DNA of 64,000 bases from the NCBI RefSeq assembly GCF_003762835.1, contig NZ_RJWA01000006.1, positions 361,254 through 425,253 of the forward strand, written 5' to 3'. Position numbers and translations under genes: made by a program. Source of the DNA: Micromonospora sp. HM5-17. GTDB lineage: Bacteria > Actinomycetota > Actinomycetes > Mycobacteriales > Micromonosporaceae. This document shows, one piece after another, positions 41,072 to 50,623 of this stretch (positions are counted from its first letter, which is position 1; every line of letters starts with the position of its first letter). The notes below the pieces were generated by a model. That model saw nothing but the letters and a program-made list of their open reading frames with translations, made no database searches and was not told the origin of the DNA.

Positions 41072-41332
41072 CTCGCCCCCTCAAACCGTCACCGCAGGCC
41101 ACGCCCAGACCGGCACGACCGGAGCCCAGTATGCGGCAGCGCCGCAGGCCCGCGGGCTCCGGCTCCCCGACCGCATCCGCCGGGCGGGCCGGGCCGCGGA
41201 TCGTGGCGCCTCCGTGACGCCGGAACGCCGCGTGGGCCGGACCCGCGGCGGCCCCACCGGATGCCGAAGGCCGCGGTCGACGGCAACCGCGGGCCTAGGC
41301 CACCGGAGCGGAGACGATTGGCCCACGGACCG

Positions 41333-42568
41333 TCAATCGGGCGGGCAGAGCAGCAGGCAGCCGCCGCTGGGCAGCAGCGGCAGCCCCGACGGTAGCAGCG
41401 AGGGCAGCACCGGCACCGGCAACGGCAGCACCCGGGGCGGGGTGGGCCGCACCGACGGTCCGCTCGACGCCGAGGGCCGCGGCGTCGGGGACCGGCCCTT
41501 CGGCGTGGCGGGCGTCGGGTCTGGTCGGCCGCGGCCCGGGCTGGACGGATGCCCCGACGGCGCCGCCGGGCTGGAGCGCGGCGCGGCGTCCGGCTCCGCG
41601 ACGGCGGGCAGCGCCCGGCGGAGCCGGTCGATCCGGGCGCGCAGCCGTGCCGCCTCAAGCGGATCCCGTACCTCCGTCACCTGGGCGGCCGCCTCGTCCA
41701 GGTGACGTCGGGCCTCGTCGTACCGGCCGCGGCGGACGGCGTCCGCGGCGAGGGTGAGCGAGTGCTCGACCGCCCGCACCGCGGACCGTTCCGGGTAGAC
41801 CGCGGTCGCGATCGGCCAGAAGACGCTCGTCGGCCCGGCCTGATTGACCCCGAGACCGATCAGCGCGGTGGTCACCAGGGCGGCCACCGTCGACAGGCCC
41901 AGGCGCCGGCCGAGCCGCCCGGGCCGGGAACGTCCGGCGGGGCCGGTCGGGTGCGGCCGATCCGCGTCGCGCCCGGTGCGGCGGGGGCGACCCGGTCGCG
42001 GCGACCGGGGTCGCGACAGGGGGCGCGTCGCCGGGTCGCCGCGACCCGGACCGGCCTCGGCCGCGCTGGCGCCACATCCTGGCTCGGCCGCGCCGTCGGC
42101 GCCGCGTGGCGCGGCCGCATCGTCGGACCGGCGGGGATCGGCGGTCCGGCCAAACCGGGTCGCTGCGGGCTCGGGCTCCGGCGCGTCGCCGTCGGCCAGC
42201 TCCGCCCGCCACGCCGCGAGCAGACCGGCGAGCGGGTCGCCGGCCGGTGCGGGCTCGCCGCGCCCCAACGCGTCGAGCAGCAGGTCGTCGGCGGCGAGGA
42301 CCTCCGGGTCCAGGGGCATCGAGTCGGACGGGTCGAGCCGTGGCGAGTCGAACGGGTCGCGGCACGGCGCGTCGGACGGGCCAGACCGGGCGGATTCGGC
42401 AGCGGACCCGTCCGGTCGAGAAGAGCCGGCGGCGGAGGCGTCGCACGCACCCGCCCACGGATCGGCGTCCGCTCCCGCGTCCGTCGGCTCCGGTTTCCGC
42501 CCGCTCACCTCGTCGTCCCGTCCATGCCCGCCATCGTCCCGCTCGGCACCGGCTCCGACGGTACTCAC
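41333..42568 (-). CDS. Anti-sigma-D factor RsdA-like membrane protein
   Basis: 411 residues from a GTG at 42568, overlapping the sigma-factor stop (GTGA). An acidic, Ser/Asp-rich N-terminus contains the sigma-binding box LAADDLLLDALGRGEPAPAG then DPLAGLLAAWRAELADGD, which matches the RsdA N-terminal domain. A low-complexity Arg/Pro linker leads to one membrane helix (about 235-260: LSTVAALVTTALIGLG), a helical extracytoplasmic segment (HSLTLAADAVRRGRYDEARRHL) and a Pro-rich tail ending CLLLCPPD. It should hold the ECF sigma factor at the membrane until released by a signal or proteolysis. Confidence 0.82.
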   Translation of the reverse strand: MSTVGAGAERDDGGHGRDDEVSGRKPEPTDAGADADPWAGACDASAAGSSRPDGSAAESARSGPSDAPCRDPFDSPRLDPSDSMPLDPEVLAADDLLLDALGRGEPAPAGDPLAGLLAAWRAELADGDAPEPEPAATRFGRTADPRRSDDAAAPRGADGAAEPGCGASAAEAGPGRGDPATRPLSRPRSPRPGRPRRTGRDADRPHPTGPAGRSRPGRLGRRLGLSTVAALVTTALIGLGVNQAGPTSVFWPIATAVYPERSAVRAVEHSLTLAADAVRRGRYDEARRHLDEAAAQVTEVRDPLEAARLRARIDRLRRALPAVAEPDAAPRSSPAAPSGHPSSPGRGRPDPTPATPKGRSPTPRPSASSGPSVRPTPPRVLPLPVPVLPSLLPSGLPLLPSGGCLLLCPPD

Positions 42569-43143
42569 GCTGCCACCTCGCTCAGCGCGGTGCCGGCGAG
42601 GACCCGGAGCCGGGCGAGAGCACGGGACTGGGCCACCCGCACGGCCGCGGCCGACATGCCCACGATGAGACCGACCTCGTCGGCGCTGAGACCGACCGCC
42701 ACCCGGAGCAGGACGATCTCCCGCTGCACCTCGGGGAGCCGGGCCAGCAGCTCGGAGAGCCGGCGGGCCAGGTCGGTCGCGACGGCACGCTGCTCGGGAC
42801 CGGGCTCGCTGTCCGGCTCGTCGGGCAGGACGGCGGCGGTGGTGACGGCGGCGTCCCGGACCGCGGCCCGTTGCGCGTCCGCGACCTTGTGCGCGGCGAT
42901 GCCGTAGACGAAGGCCGAGAACGAGCGCCCCTGGTCCTGGTAGCGGGGCAACGCGCGCAGCACCGCCAGGCACACCTCCTGTGCCACGTCGTCGGCGGTG
43001 GCGTACGCGCCGCCGATCCGGCCGAGCCGCGCCCGGCAGTACCGGACCAGGCCGGGGCGGACCTCGGCGAGCAGCGCCGCCGTCGCCTCAGGGTCCCGGC
43101 GAGCGGCCCGCGCGACGAGTTCTGGCTCGGGTGCTGCGGTCAT
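42565..43143 (-). CDS. sigD: ECF RNA polymerase sigma factor, SigD/ShbA-like
   Basis: 192 residues. Region 2: LLAEVRPGLVRYCRARLG, YATADDVAQEVCLAVLRALP and GRSFSAFVYGIAAHKVADA. Region 4: LLARLPEVQREIVLLRVAVG, LSADEVGLIVGMSAAAVRVA and QSRALARLR. The string RYQDQGRSFSAFVYGI is characteristic of actinobacterial SigD/ShbA-type ECF factors. It is cotranscribed with its anti-sigma factor and divergent from the mce operon. Whether it transcribes the mce promoter is not shown by sequence. Confidence 0.88.
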   Translation of the reverse strand: MTAAPEPELVARAARRDPEATAALLAEVRPGLVRYCRARLGRIGGAYATADDVAQEVCLAVLRALPRYQDQGRSFSAFVYGIAAHKVADAQRAAVRDAAVTTAAVLPDEPDSEPGPEQRAVATDLARRLSELLARLPEVQREIVLLRVAVGLSADEVGLIVGMSAAAVRVAQSRALARLRVLAGTALSEVAA

Positions 43144-43394
43144 GTACGGGCTGCACCTTCATTACCGGCAGGTTAACCCGCACCGTATCGGGCGCCCGGT
43201 GATCGCACCACCGCCGGGGGTGGATCGATGCGGACCGACGCTGGTCACCGACGTACCCCACGGAAAGTGATCGAAGAAATACCGGTCTCTCCTGTTACGC
43301 GAACCACGCCGGCGCCGATGTCCACCACAGACGGCGACAGGCGGACGGCGCGCGGGCCACGGCCGCCGGTCCACGACGCGGGCGGGAGCACGGG

Positions 43395-44369
43395 ATGGGC
43401 ATCGAGGTACGAGTCGAGGGGCTGACCACGTCCTTCGGCGGCCAGCCGGTCTGGTCGGACGTGACCCTGACCCTGCCGGCGGGCGAGATCTCGGTGCTGC
43501 TCGGCCCCTCCGGCACCGGCAAGTCGGTCTTTCTCAAGACCCTGGTCGGGCTGCTCCGTCCGGACCGGGGCGCGATCTGGATCGCGGGCCGGAACCTGCC
43601 GGAACTCTCCGAACGCGAGCTCTACGAGATCCGCCGGCTCTTCGGTGTCCTGTTCCAGGACGGCGCGCTCTTCGGCTCGATGACCATCTACGACAACGTC
43701 GCGTTCCCCCTGCGGGAGCACACCCGCAGGTCCGAGTCCGAGATCCGGGCGGTGGTGCAGGAGAAGCTGGAGATGGTGGGGCTGCTCGGCGCCGAGCAGA
43801 AGCTGCCGGGGCAGATCTCCGGCGGGATGCGCAAGCGGGCCGGCCTCGCCCGGGCGCTGGTGCTCGACCCGCAGATCATCCTCTTCGACGAGCCCGACTC
43901 CGGGCTGGATCCGGTCCGCACCGCGTACCTCAACCAGCTCATCATCGACCTCAACCAGCAGACCGACGCGACGTTCCTGATCGTCACGCACGACATCAAC
44001 ACCGCGCGGACGGTGCCGGACAACATCGGGCTGCTCTACCACGGGCACCTGGCGATGTTCGGCCCCCGGGAGATGCTGCTGTCCAGCACCGAACCGGTGG
44101 TGCGGCAGTTCCTGAACGCCCAGCGGATCGGACCGATCGGGATGGCCGAGGAGAAGGACTCCGACGAGCTGGCCGCCGAGGCGGCGTCCGGGGTGGAGCT
44201 CCCGCCGCTCCCGCCGATCCCGCTCCAGCTCGCCCCCTCGAACGGCCGGCCCCGCCGGGCCGAGCACCCGCCGGGCCGGTGGTGCGCGGAGCACGGGGTC
44301 GTGCCGCCGGCGGGATCGTTCCAGAGTGTCCAGGGCAGCGTCCGGCAGCCGACCGGGGCGCCGTCGTGA
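43395..44369 (+). CDS. mceG: MceG/MlaF-type ATPase of the Mce lipid importer
   Basis: 324 residues. ABC ATPase with Walker A GPSGTGKS, Q-loop FQDGALFGSM, signature ISGGMRKR, Walker B IILFDEPDSGLDP and switch His VTHDINTAR. The FQDGALF and SGGMRKRAGLARAL strings are specific to Mkl/MceG/MlaF proteins that power Mce/Mla lipid transport. A Pro-rich C-terminal extension (about 255-324) is typical of actinobacterial MceG. It heads the mce operon here; in mycobacteria it is usually unlinked. The yrbE gene overlaps its stop (GTGA). Confidence 0.92.
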   Translation: MGIEVRVEGLTTSFGGQPVWSDVTLTLPAGEISVLLGPSGTGKSVFLKTLVGLLRPDRGAIWIAGRNLPELSERELYEIRRLFGVLFQDGALFGSMTIYDNVAFPLREHTRRSESEIRAVVQEKLEMVGLLGAEQKLPGQISGGMRKRAGLARALVLDPQIILFDEPDSGLDPVRTAYLNQLIIDLNQQTDATFLIVTHDINTARTVPDNIGLLYHGHLAMFGPREMLLSSTEPVVRQFLNAQRIGPIGMAEEKDSDELAAEAASGVELPPLPPIPLQLAPSNGRPRRAEHPPGRWCAEHGVVPPAGSFQSVQGSVRQPTGAPS

Positions 44370-45157
44370 GCGCGCCGGGCGCGGTGCGAAGCCGGGTCGC
44401 CGCCGGGCTGAGCGGACCGGGGCGCTTCTTCGCGTTCGCCCTGGACGCGCTCCGCTGCCTGCCCCGGCGCCCGTTCCAGGTCCGGGAGTGCGTCGAACAG
44501 GCCTGGTTCGTCAGCTCCGTCTCGATCCTGCCGGCTGCCCTGGTGGCGATCCCGTTCGGTGCGGTCATCGCGCTACAGCTCGGTTCCCTGGTACGCCAGC
44601 TCGGCGCCCAGTCGTTCACCGGCGCCGCCTCGGTGCTGGCCGTGGTGCGGGAGGCGAGCCCGATCGTCACCGCCCTGATCATCGCCGGCGCCGGAGGCTC
44701 GGCGATCTGCGCCGACCTCGGCTCCCGCAAGATCCGGGAGGAGCTGGACGCGCTGGAGGTGCTCGGCATCGACCCGCTGCACCGCCTGGTCGCGCCCCGG
44801 ATCGTCGCCACCGCGGTGGTCGCCGTCCTGCTCAACGGGCTGGTCAGCGTGGTCGGGGTGATCGGCGGCTACGTCTTCAACGTGGTCATGCAGGGCGGTA
44901 CGCCGGGGGCGTACCTGGCGAGTTTCCAGGCCCTTGGCCAGCTGCCGGACCTGATCGTCGGCGAGGTCAAGGCGCTGCTGTTCGGCGCGGTCGCCGCGCT
45001 GGTGGCGGCGTACCACGGGATGACCGCCAAGGGCGGCCCGAAGGGGGTCGGGGACGCGGTGAACCAGAGCGTCGTGCTCACCTTCATGCTGCTGTTCGCG
45101 CTGAACTTCGTGGTCACCGCCGTCTACTTCCAGGTCGTGCCACAGCGGGGGATGTGA
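44366..45157 (+). CDS. yrbEA: YrbE/MlaE-type permease A of the Mce system
   Basis: 263 residues from a GTG at 44366. MlaE-fold permease with about five helices: EQAWFVSSVSILPAALVAIP, ALQLGSLVRQLGAQSFTGAA, GSRKIREELDALEVLGIDP (the conserved coupling helix) and GMTAKGGPKGVGDAVNQSVV. With its paralogue it forms the inner-membrane channel that receives lipids from the Mce proteins. Overlap with mceG ensures stoichiometric translation. Confidence 0.92.
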   Translation: MSAPGAVRSRVAAGLSGPGRFFAFALDALRCLPRRPFQVRECVEQAWFVSSVSILPAALVAIPFGAVIALQLGSLVRQLGAQSFTGAASVLAVVREASPIVTALIIAGAGGSAICADLGSRKIREELDALEVLGIDPLHRLVAPRIVATAVVAVLLNGLVSVVGVIGGYVFNVVMQGGTPGAYLASFQALGQLPDLIVGEVKALLFGAVAALVAAYHGMTAKGGPKGVGDAVNQSVVLTFMLLFALNFVVTAVYFQVVPQRGM

Positions 45158-45963
45158 CGGTGTCGGTGCTGCGCGCGTTGGACGACCTCGGCGGGCAACT
45201 CGCCTTCTACCTGCGCGCCTTCGCCTGGACCCCGCGTGCGGTCGGCCGGTACCGCCGCGAGGTGCTCCGGCTGCTCGCCGAGATCAGCTTCGGCCGGGGT
45301 GCCCTGGCGGTGGCCGGCGGCACGGTCGGGGTGATCTGCTTCCTCACCTTCTTCACCGGCACGGAGGTGGGGCTCCAGGGCTACCAGGCGCTCAACCAGC
45401 TCGGCAGCAGCGCGTTCACCGGCTTCGTCTCGGCGTACTTCAACACCCGGGAGATCGCGCCGCTGGTCGCGGCGCTGGCGCTCTCGGCGACCGTCGGCGC
45501 CGGCTTCACCGCCCAGCTCGGCGCGATGCGGATCTCCGAGGAGGTGGACGCCCTGGAGGTGATGGGCGTCCCCTCCCTGCCGTTCCTGGTCACCACCCGG
45601 ATGATCGCCGGGTTCGTCGCGGTCGTCCCGCTGTACGTGATCGGGCTCCTCTCGAGCTACCTCGCCACCCGGACGATCGCGGTGGTCTACTTCGGCCAGT
45701 CGGCCGGCACCTACGACTACTACTTCCACCTCTTCCTGCCCCCGGTCGACCTGCTCTGGTCGTTCGGCAAGGTGCTGGTCTTCAGCGTGATCGTCGTCCT
45801 GGTCCACTGCTGGTACGGGTACACGGCGACGGGCGGCCCGGCGGGGGTCGGGGTCGCCGTCGGCCGGGCGGTCCGACTCGCGATCGTCGCGGTCAACGTC
45901 GTCGACTTCTTCCTGTCGCTGGCCATCTGGGGCGCGACCACGACCGTCCGGATCGCGGGGTGA
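45154..45963 (+). CDS. yrbEB: YrbE/MlaE-type permease B of the Mce system
   Basis: 269 residues from a GTG at 45154 (GTG at 45160 is also in frame). MlaE family: ISFGRGALAVAGGTVGVI, GSSAFTGFVSAYFNTREIAP, GAMRISEEVDALEVMGVPS and YTATGGPAGVGVAVGRAVR. The paired YrbEA/YrbEB arrangement is universal in actinobacterial mce operons. Its start overlaps the previous stop and its stop overlaps the mceA start. Confidence 0.92.
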   Translation: MTVSVLRALDDLGGQLAFYLRAFAWTPRAVGRYRREVLRLLAEISFGRGALAVAGGTVGVICFLTFFTGTEVGLQGYQALNQLGSSAFTGFVSAYFNTREIAPLVAALALSATVGAGFTAQLGAMRISEEVDALEVMGVPSLPFLVTTRMIAGFVAVVPLYVIGLLSSYLATRTIAVVYFGQSAGTYDYYFHLFLPPVDLLWSFGKVLVFSVIVVLVHCWYGYTATGGPAGVGVAVGRAVRLAIVAVNVVDFFLSLAIWGATTTVRIAG

Positions 45964-47318
45964 CCATGGAGCAACGGGGTTCGGCCGCTGGCCGTCGGGT
46001 CCTCGGCATCGTCTTCGTGCTGGTGCTCGGTGCGGCGCTCTCCCTCGCCGTGTTGCAGTACCGCAAGGTCTTCACCCCGGTCGCCTGGGTGACCCTCTAC
46101 ACCACCCGGACCGGGATGCAGCTCAATCCGGGCGCCGAGGTGAAGCTGCGGGGCGTACCGGTCGGCGAGGTCCGCGAGATCAGCAGCGACGGCAGCCGGG
46201 CCCGGCTCACGCTGGCCCTCGACCCGGTGCTGATCCGGCAGGTACCGGCCGAGGTCACCGCCCGGCTGCTGCCCAAGACCCTCTTCGGCGAGCGGTACGT
46301 CGCGCTGGTCCCGCCGACCGGCCCGAGCGCCGGGCCGCTGCGCGACGGCGCCGTCATCACCCAGGACCGCAGCCGCAACGGTGTCGAACTGGAGCGGGTC
46401 CTGGACGAGGCGCTGCCGCTGCTCCAGTCCATCCGGCCGGACCGGCTCGCCGCCACCCTGGCCGCGATCGCCGCCGCCCTCGACGGACGCGGTGAGCGGC
46501 TCGGGGAGAACCTGACGACCCTCGGTGGCTACCTGCGGGAGCTGAACCAGGAACTGCCGACCATCACCGAGGACGTCCGCCGGCTCGCCACCGTGCTGGA
46601 GCGCTACGAGGCGGTGCTCCCGGACCTGCTGAGCGTCCTGCGGGACGTGACACCGACCGCCACCACCGTCGCCGACCAGCGGACGCAGCTCGCCGCCTTC
46701 CTCGCCGAGGGCACCGACGCCGCCGACGTGACCCGGTTCTTCCTCGAACGGCACGGCGACCAGCTGATCCGACTCGGCCAGGTGAGCCGGCCGGTGCTCG
46801 AGCTGCTGGCCGCGTACGCCCCCGAATATCCGTGCCTGATGCGCGGGCTGGTGAACCTGCAGCCCCGAGTCGAGGAGGTGTTCCGCAACGGACGGATGCA
46901 CATCACCCTGGAGGTCACCCGGGACAACGGCGCCTACCAGCCCGGCCGCGACGACCCGGTGTACGGCGCGCGCACCGGCCCGCACTGCCGGGAACTGCCG
47001 AACCCGTCGCCGCCCGCGCCGGAGGTACGCATCGAGGACGGCTACGACCACGAGGGCCCCCGACCCGGCCCGGTGAGGCTGCCGGTGGGCGTCCCGGCGA
47101 CGACGGTCGGCAACCGCGACGACACGGCCGGGCCGGCCGGCGGCGCACCGGCTGCCGGCCCCGGGCCGGCGATGGGGTACGCCGGCACCGAGGAGGAGCG
47201 GAACCTGCTCAAGCCGATCATCGGGGCCGCCACCGGCAGCCTCCCGGTCGAGGTGCCGGACATCGCGGTCCTGCTCTGGGGCCCCCTGCTGCGGGGAGCG
47301 GTGGTGAACGCGAAGTGA
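45960..47318 (+). CDS. mceA: MceA-type lipid-transfer protein
   Basis: 452 residues from a GTG at 45960 overlapping the previous stop; the ATG at 45966 is an alternative. One N-terminal membrane helix (VLGIVFVLVLGAALSLAVL), the MCE beta domain (YTTRTGMQLNPGAEVKLRGVPVGEV, parts GAEVKLRGVPVGEV and LLPKTLFGERYVAL), then a long helical region and a Pro/Gly-rich C-terminus. Six Mce proteins form a hexameric helical tunnel carrying lipids across the cell envelope. The Cys pair (YPCLMRG, PHCRELP) is conserved in MceA. Confidence 0.9.
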   Translation: MTMEQRGSAAGRRVLGIVFVLVLGAALSLAVLQYRKVFTPVAWVTLYTTRTGMQLNPGAEVKLRGVPVGEVREISSDGSRARLTLALDPVLIRQVPAEVTARLLPKTLFGERYVALVPPTGPSAGPLRDGAVITQDRSRNGVELERVLDEALPLLQSIRPDRLAATLAAIAAALDGRGERLGENLTTLGGYLRELNQELPTITEDVRRLATVLERYEAVLPDLLSVLRDVTPTATTVADQRTQLAAFLAEGTDAADVTRFFLERHGDQLIRLGQVSRPVLELLAAYAPEYPCLMRGLVNLQPRVEEVFRNGRMHITLEVTRDNGAYQPGRDDPVYGARTGPHCRELPNPSPPAPEVRIEDGYDHEGPRPGPVRLPVGVPATTVGNRDDTAGPAGGAPAAGPGPAMGYAGTEEERNLLKPIIGAATGSLPVEVPDIAVLLWGPLLRGAVVNAK

Positions 47319-47340
47319 TCGAGCGTAACGAGGAGTGGTC

Positions 47341-48378
47341 ATGACCCGGGTTCCGGTCGCACCGCTGGTCAAGCTGGTCGCCTTCGCCACGGTGACGCTG
47401 CTGCTGACCGCGCTGCTCGCCCAGACACTCGGCGCGTTCCCCCTCGGCGGCACCGACTACCGGGCGCGCTTCACCGACGTCACGGGCCTGCTCCCCGGCG
47501 ACGACGTGCGGATCGCCGGCGTCCGGGTCGGGCGGGTCGAGGAGATCCGGGTCGTCGACGACCGCGTCGCCGAGGTCGCGTTCACCCTCACCGAGGACGT
47601 GCCGCTGACCGACACGGTGCGGGCGACGATCCGGTACCGGAACCTCGTCGGCCAGCGCTACGTCGCGCTCAGCGAGGGGCCGGGCGGCGGGGCACCGCTG
47701 CGTCCGGGCGGGCTGATCCCGCTCGACCGGACCACCCCGGCGCTGGACCTGACCACCCTCTTCAACGGATTCCGGCCGCTGTTCACCGCGCTGAGTCCGG
47801 AGGACGTCAACAGGCTGGCGTACGAGATCATCCAGGTGCTCCAGGGTGAGGGCGGCACGGTGTCGAGCCTGCTGGCCCACACCGCCTCGTTGACCACCAC
47901 CCTGGCCGACCGGGACGCCGTGATCGGCCGGGTGGTGACGAACCTGAACGCGGTGCTGGCCACCCTCGACTCGCGGGACGCCGAGCTGGACCGGACCATC
48001 GGCTCGCTCCAGCAGTTCGTCTCCGGGCTGGCGGCCGACCGGGAGGCGATCGGGGACGCGCTGGTCAACCTCGGCACCCTCACCGGCGCCACCGCCGCGC
48101 TGCTGGCCGACGCCCGGCCGGCGCTGGCCGCCGACATCGCCGACCTCGGTGACCTGGCCGGGACGCTGGACCGAAACGCCGCGGTGCTCGACCGTACGCT
48201 GGGCCGGCTCCCCGAGCGGTACACGGCGTTGACCCGGACCGCCTCGCACGGCTCCTGGCTCAACTTCTTCATGTGCGACTTCGACGGACGGATCGCGGTC
48301 GCCGGGCGGGGCGCGATCAGCCCGGCGACGTTCAGCTCGCAGGCGGCCCGGTGCGCCGGGCCGGGAGGACAACGATGA
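47341..48378 (+). CDS. mceB: MceB-type lipid-transfer protein
   Basis: 345 residues from the ATG at 47341, which has a GAGGAG site (an upstream GTG is less likely). N-terminal membrane helix, MCE domain (FTDVTGLLPGDDVRIAGVRV, RNLVGQRYVAL), helical barrel region with repeated heptads (LDRTIGSLQQFVSGLAADRE) and the C-terminal HGSWLNFFMCDF motif typical of MceB/MceC in actinobacteria. Second tunnel subunit. Confidence 0.9.
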   Translation: MTRVPVAPLVKLVAFATVTLLLTALLAQTLGAFPLGGTDYRARFTDVTGLLPGDDVRIAGVRVGRVEEIRVVDDRVAEVAFTLTEDVPLTDTVRATIRYRNLVGQRYVALSEGPGGGAPLRPGGLIPLDRTTPALDLTTLFNGFRPLFTALSPEDVNRLAYEIIQVLQGEGGTVSSLLAHTASLTTTLADRDAVIGRVVTNLNAVLATLDSRDAELDRTIGSLQQFVSGLAADREAIGDALVNLGTLTGATAALLADARPALAADIADLGDLAGTLDRNAAVLDRTLGRLPERYTALTRTASHGSWLNFFMCDFDGRIAVAGRGAISPATFSSQAARCAGPGGQR

Positions 48379-49361
48379 GACCCTTTCGAGAGCGCAACCC
48401 CGCGGTGACCGGCGCGGTCGGGCTGGTCGTCCTCGCCGCGGTGCTGCTGACGGCGTTCCGGCTCGACGACCTGACCGCGCTCGGCGACCGCACCTACCGG
48501 GCGGCGTTCCGGGACGCGAGCGGGCTCGCGGTCGGCAACGAGGTCCGGGTCGCCGGGGTACGCGTCGGCGAGGTGACCGGCGTCGGGTTGGCCCGGGGCG
48601 CCACCGGCCCGTACGTCCGGGTACGGTTCCGGATCGACGACGACGCCGTCCGGCTCGGGGAACAGACCGGGGCGACGATCCGCATCAAGACGGTGCTCGG
48701 GCAGAAGTACCTGGCCCTGGCTCCGGCCGGACCGGGCCGGCTGCCGGAGGACGCGGAGATCCCGCTGGACCGGACGGCCTCGCCGTTCGACGTGATGTCG
48801 GCGGTGACCGGACTGGCGGAGACGCTCGACGAAATCGACGAGGCGCAGCTCGCCACCGCGTTCCGCACCCTCACCGAGACCTTCGCCGACACCCCGGGTA
48901 GCGTGCGGTCCTCGTTGGACGGGCTCGCACGGCTCTCTCGGACGGTCGCCGACCGGGACGCGCAGCTACGGGAGCTGCTGGCCCGGGCGCGGAACGTCAC
49001 CGAGGTCCTCGCCGACCGGGACGAGGAGTTCCGGCGGCTGGTCGCCGACGGGTCCGCGCTGCTGGCCGAGGTGAGTCGGCGTCGGGACGCGATCCACGAG
49101 CTGCTGGTCGGCACCCGTGACCTGGCCGCCCAGCTCTCCGGGCTGGTCGCCGACAACCGGACCACGCTGGAGCCCACCCTGCGCCAGCTCCGCGAGGTCG
49201 TCGCCGTGCTGCAACGGAACAAGGACGAGTTGGAGCAGACGCTACGGACGGTGGGTCCGTTCCTCGAGGCCTTCACCAACGTGCTCGGCAACGGTCGCTG
49301 GTTCGACTCGTACCTGCGCGGGCTGCTGCAGCCGTACGTGCCGACGACGGGAGGTCGCTGA
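48375..49361 (+). CDS. mceC: MceC-type lipid-transfer protein
   Basis: 328 residues; ATGA overlap with mceB. Membrane helix (VGLVVLAAVLLTAFRL), MCE domain (FRDASGLAVGNEVRVAGVRV, KTVLGQKYLAL), long helical segment (ARARNVTEVLADRDEEFRRL) and the closing FTNVLGNGRWFDSYLRGLL, a conserved MceC ending. Third tunnel subunit. Stop and next start overlap as TGATG. Confidence 0.9.
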   Translation: MRPFRERNPAVTGAVGLVVLAAVLLTAFRLDDLTALGDRTYRAAFRDASGLAVGNEVRVAGVRVGEVTGVGLARGATGPYVRVRFRIDDDAVRLGEQTGATIRIKTVLGQKYLALAPAGPGRLPEDAEIPLDRTASPFDVMSAVTGLAETLDEIDEAQLATAFRTLTETFADTPGSVRSSLDGLARLSRTVADRDAQLRELLARARNVTEVLADRDEEFRRLVADGSALLAEVSRRRDAIHELLVGTRDLAAQLSGLVADNRTTLEPTLRQLREVVAVLQRNKDELEQTLRTVGPFLEAFTNVLGNGRWFDSYLRGLLQPYVPTTGGR

Positions 49362-50623
49362 TGCGCCGGACGGAACCGGTCGGACGGTGGCGACGGTGGC
49401 TCGCCGCCGGGGTGACGGTGGTGGTCGCCGCGGTCGGGGCCGTCGTCGTGCTGCGCCCCGGTACGCCCCAGCACCGCCTCGTCGCCCACTTCGCCCGGGC
49501 GGTCGGCGTCCACCCCGGCTCCGACGTACGGGTGCTCGGGGTACGGATCGGCGAGGTCGTCGCCGTCGTCCCGGCCGGGCGTACCGTCCGGGTGGAGCTG
49601 CGGTACGACGGCGACCAGGAACTCCCGGCCGACGTTCGGGCGGTGATCGTGCCGCCGAGCCTGGTCAGCGACCGGTACGTACAGCTCACCCCCGCCTACG
49701 CCGGCGGTGCCCGGCTGCCCGACGGCGCGGAGCTGCCGGTCGAACGGACGGCGGCGCCGATGGAGATCGACGACATCTTCCGGGCGCTGGACGAGTTCAA
49801 CCGGGCGCTGGGGCCGACGGGGGCGAACGCCGACGGCGCGCTGTCGGAGCTGCTCGCCGCGGGCCGGGCCAACCTGTCCGGCAATGGCGCGGCGCTGCAC
49901 GAGACCCTCGACGGGCTCTCCGACGCCCTGGAGACGCTGGCCGACGGCCGGCAGGACCTCTTCGGCACGGTCGCGAACCTCCAGCGGTTCGCCACCGCGC
50001 TGGCCCGCAGCGATCAGCAGGTCCGCGCCTTCAACCAGCAGCTCGCCGACGTCGCCGGGCAGCTCACCGCCGAACGCGACGACCTCGCCGCCGCGCTGCG
50101 CAACCTCGCGACCGCACTCGACGAGGTGACCCGGTTCGTCCGGGACAACCGGACCATCCTCGCCGCCAACGTGGAGGCGCTCGCCGACGTCACGAACGTG
50201 TTGGTCCGGCAGCAGCGGGCGATCATCACGATCCTGGACGTGGCGCCGCTGGCGCTCTCGAACCTCAACCTCGCGTACAACGCCCGGTCGGGAACGCTGG
50301 ACACCCGGGACAACCTCCTCGGACCGTACGACCCGGCCGCCTACATCTGCGCGGCGCTGGTCGACGTGCTGCCGGTGCGGGAGGTGCCGGAGCGCTGTTT
50401 CGCGCTGGCCCAGACCCTCCGGCTCGAGAAACTGCCGCTCCCCGAGGAGCTGCGCGCACTGCTCAACCTGCCGCCACGGGGCGAACCGGGCCGTACCCCC
50501 GCTGCCCCGGACGCGACGGCGGCCGGATCGTCGGGGGCGTCCGAGACTCCCCTGCCGGGGCTGCCCGGTCCGGAGGCGTCGCTCGACCGCACCCTCGGCG
50601 GGATCCTGCGGGGTCCCCGATGA
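49361..50623 (+). CDS. mceD: MceD-type lipid-transfer protein
   Basis: 420 residues. Membrane helix (AAGVTVVVAAVGAVVVL), MCE domain (FARAVGVHPGSDVRVLGVRI, PPSLVSDRYVQL), helical region (LQRFATALARSDQQVRAFNQ) and conserved C-terminal features NARSGTLDTRDNL and ICAALVDVLPV, then a low-complexity tail. Fourth tunnel subunit. Confidence 0.9.
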   Translation: MRRTEPVGRWRRWLAAGVTVVVAAVGAVVVLRPGTPQHRLVAHFARAVGVHPGSDVRVLGVRIGEVVAVVPAGRTVRVELRYDGDQELPADVRAVIVPPSLVSDRYVQLTPAYAGGARLPDGAELPVERTAAPMEIDDIFRALDEFNRALGPTGANADGALSELLAAGRANLSGNGAALHETLDGLSDALETLADGRQDLFGTVANLQRFATALARSDQQVRAFNQQLADVAGQLTAERDDLAAALRNLATALDEVTRFVRDNRTILAANVEALADVTNVLVRQQRAIITILDVAPLALSNLNLAYNARSGTLDTRDNLLGPYDPAAYICAALVDVLPVREVPERCFALAQTLRLEKLPLPEELRALLNLPPRGEPGRTPAAPDATAAGSSGASETPLPGLPGPEASLDRTLGGILRGPR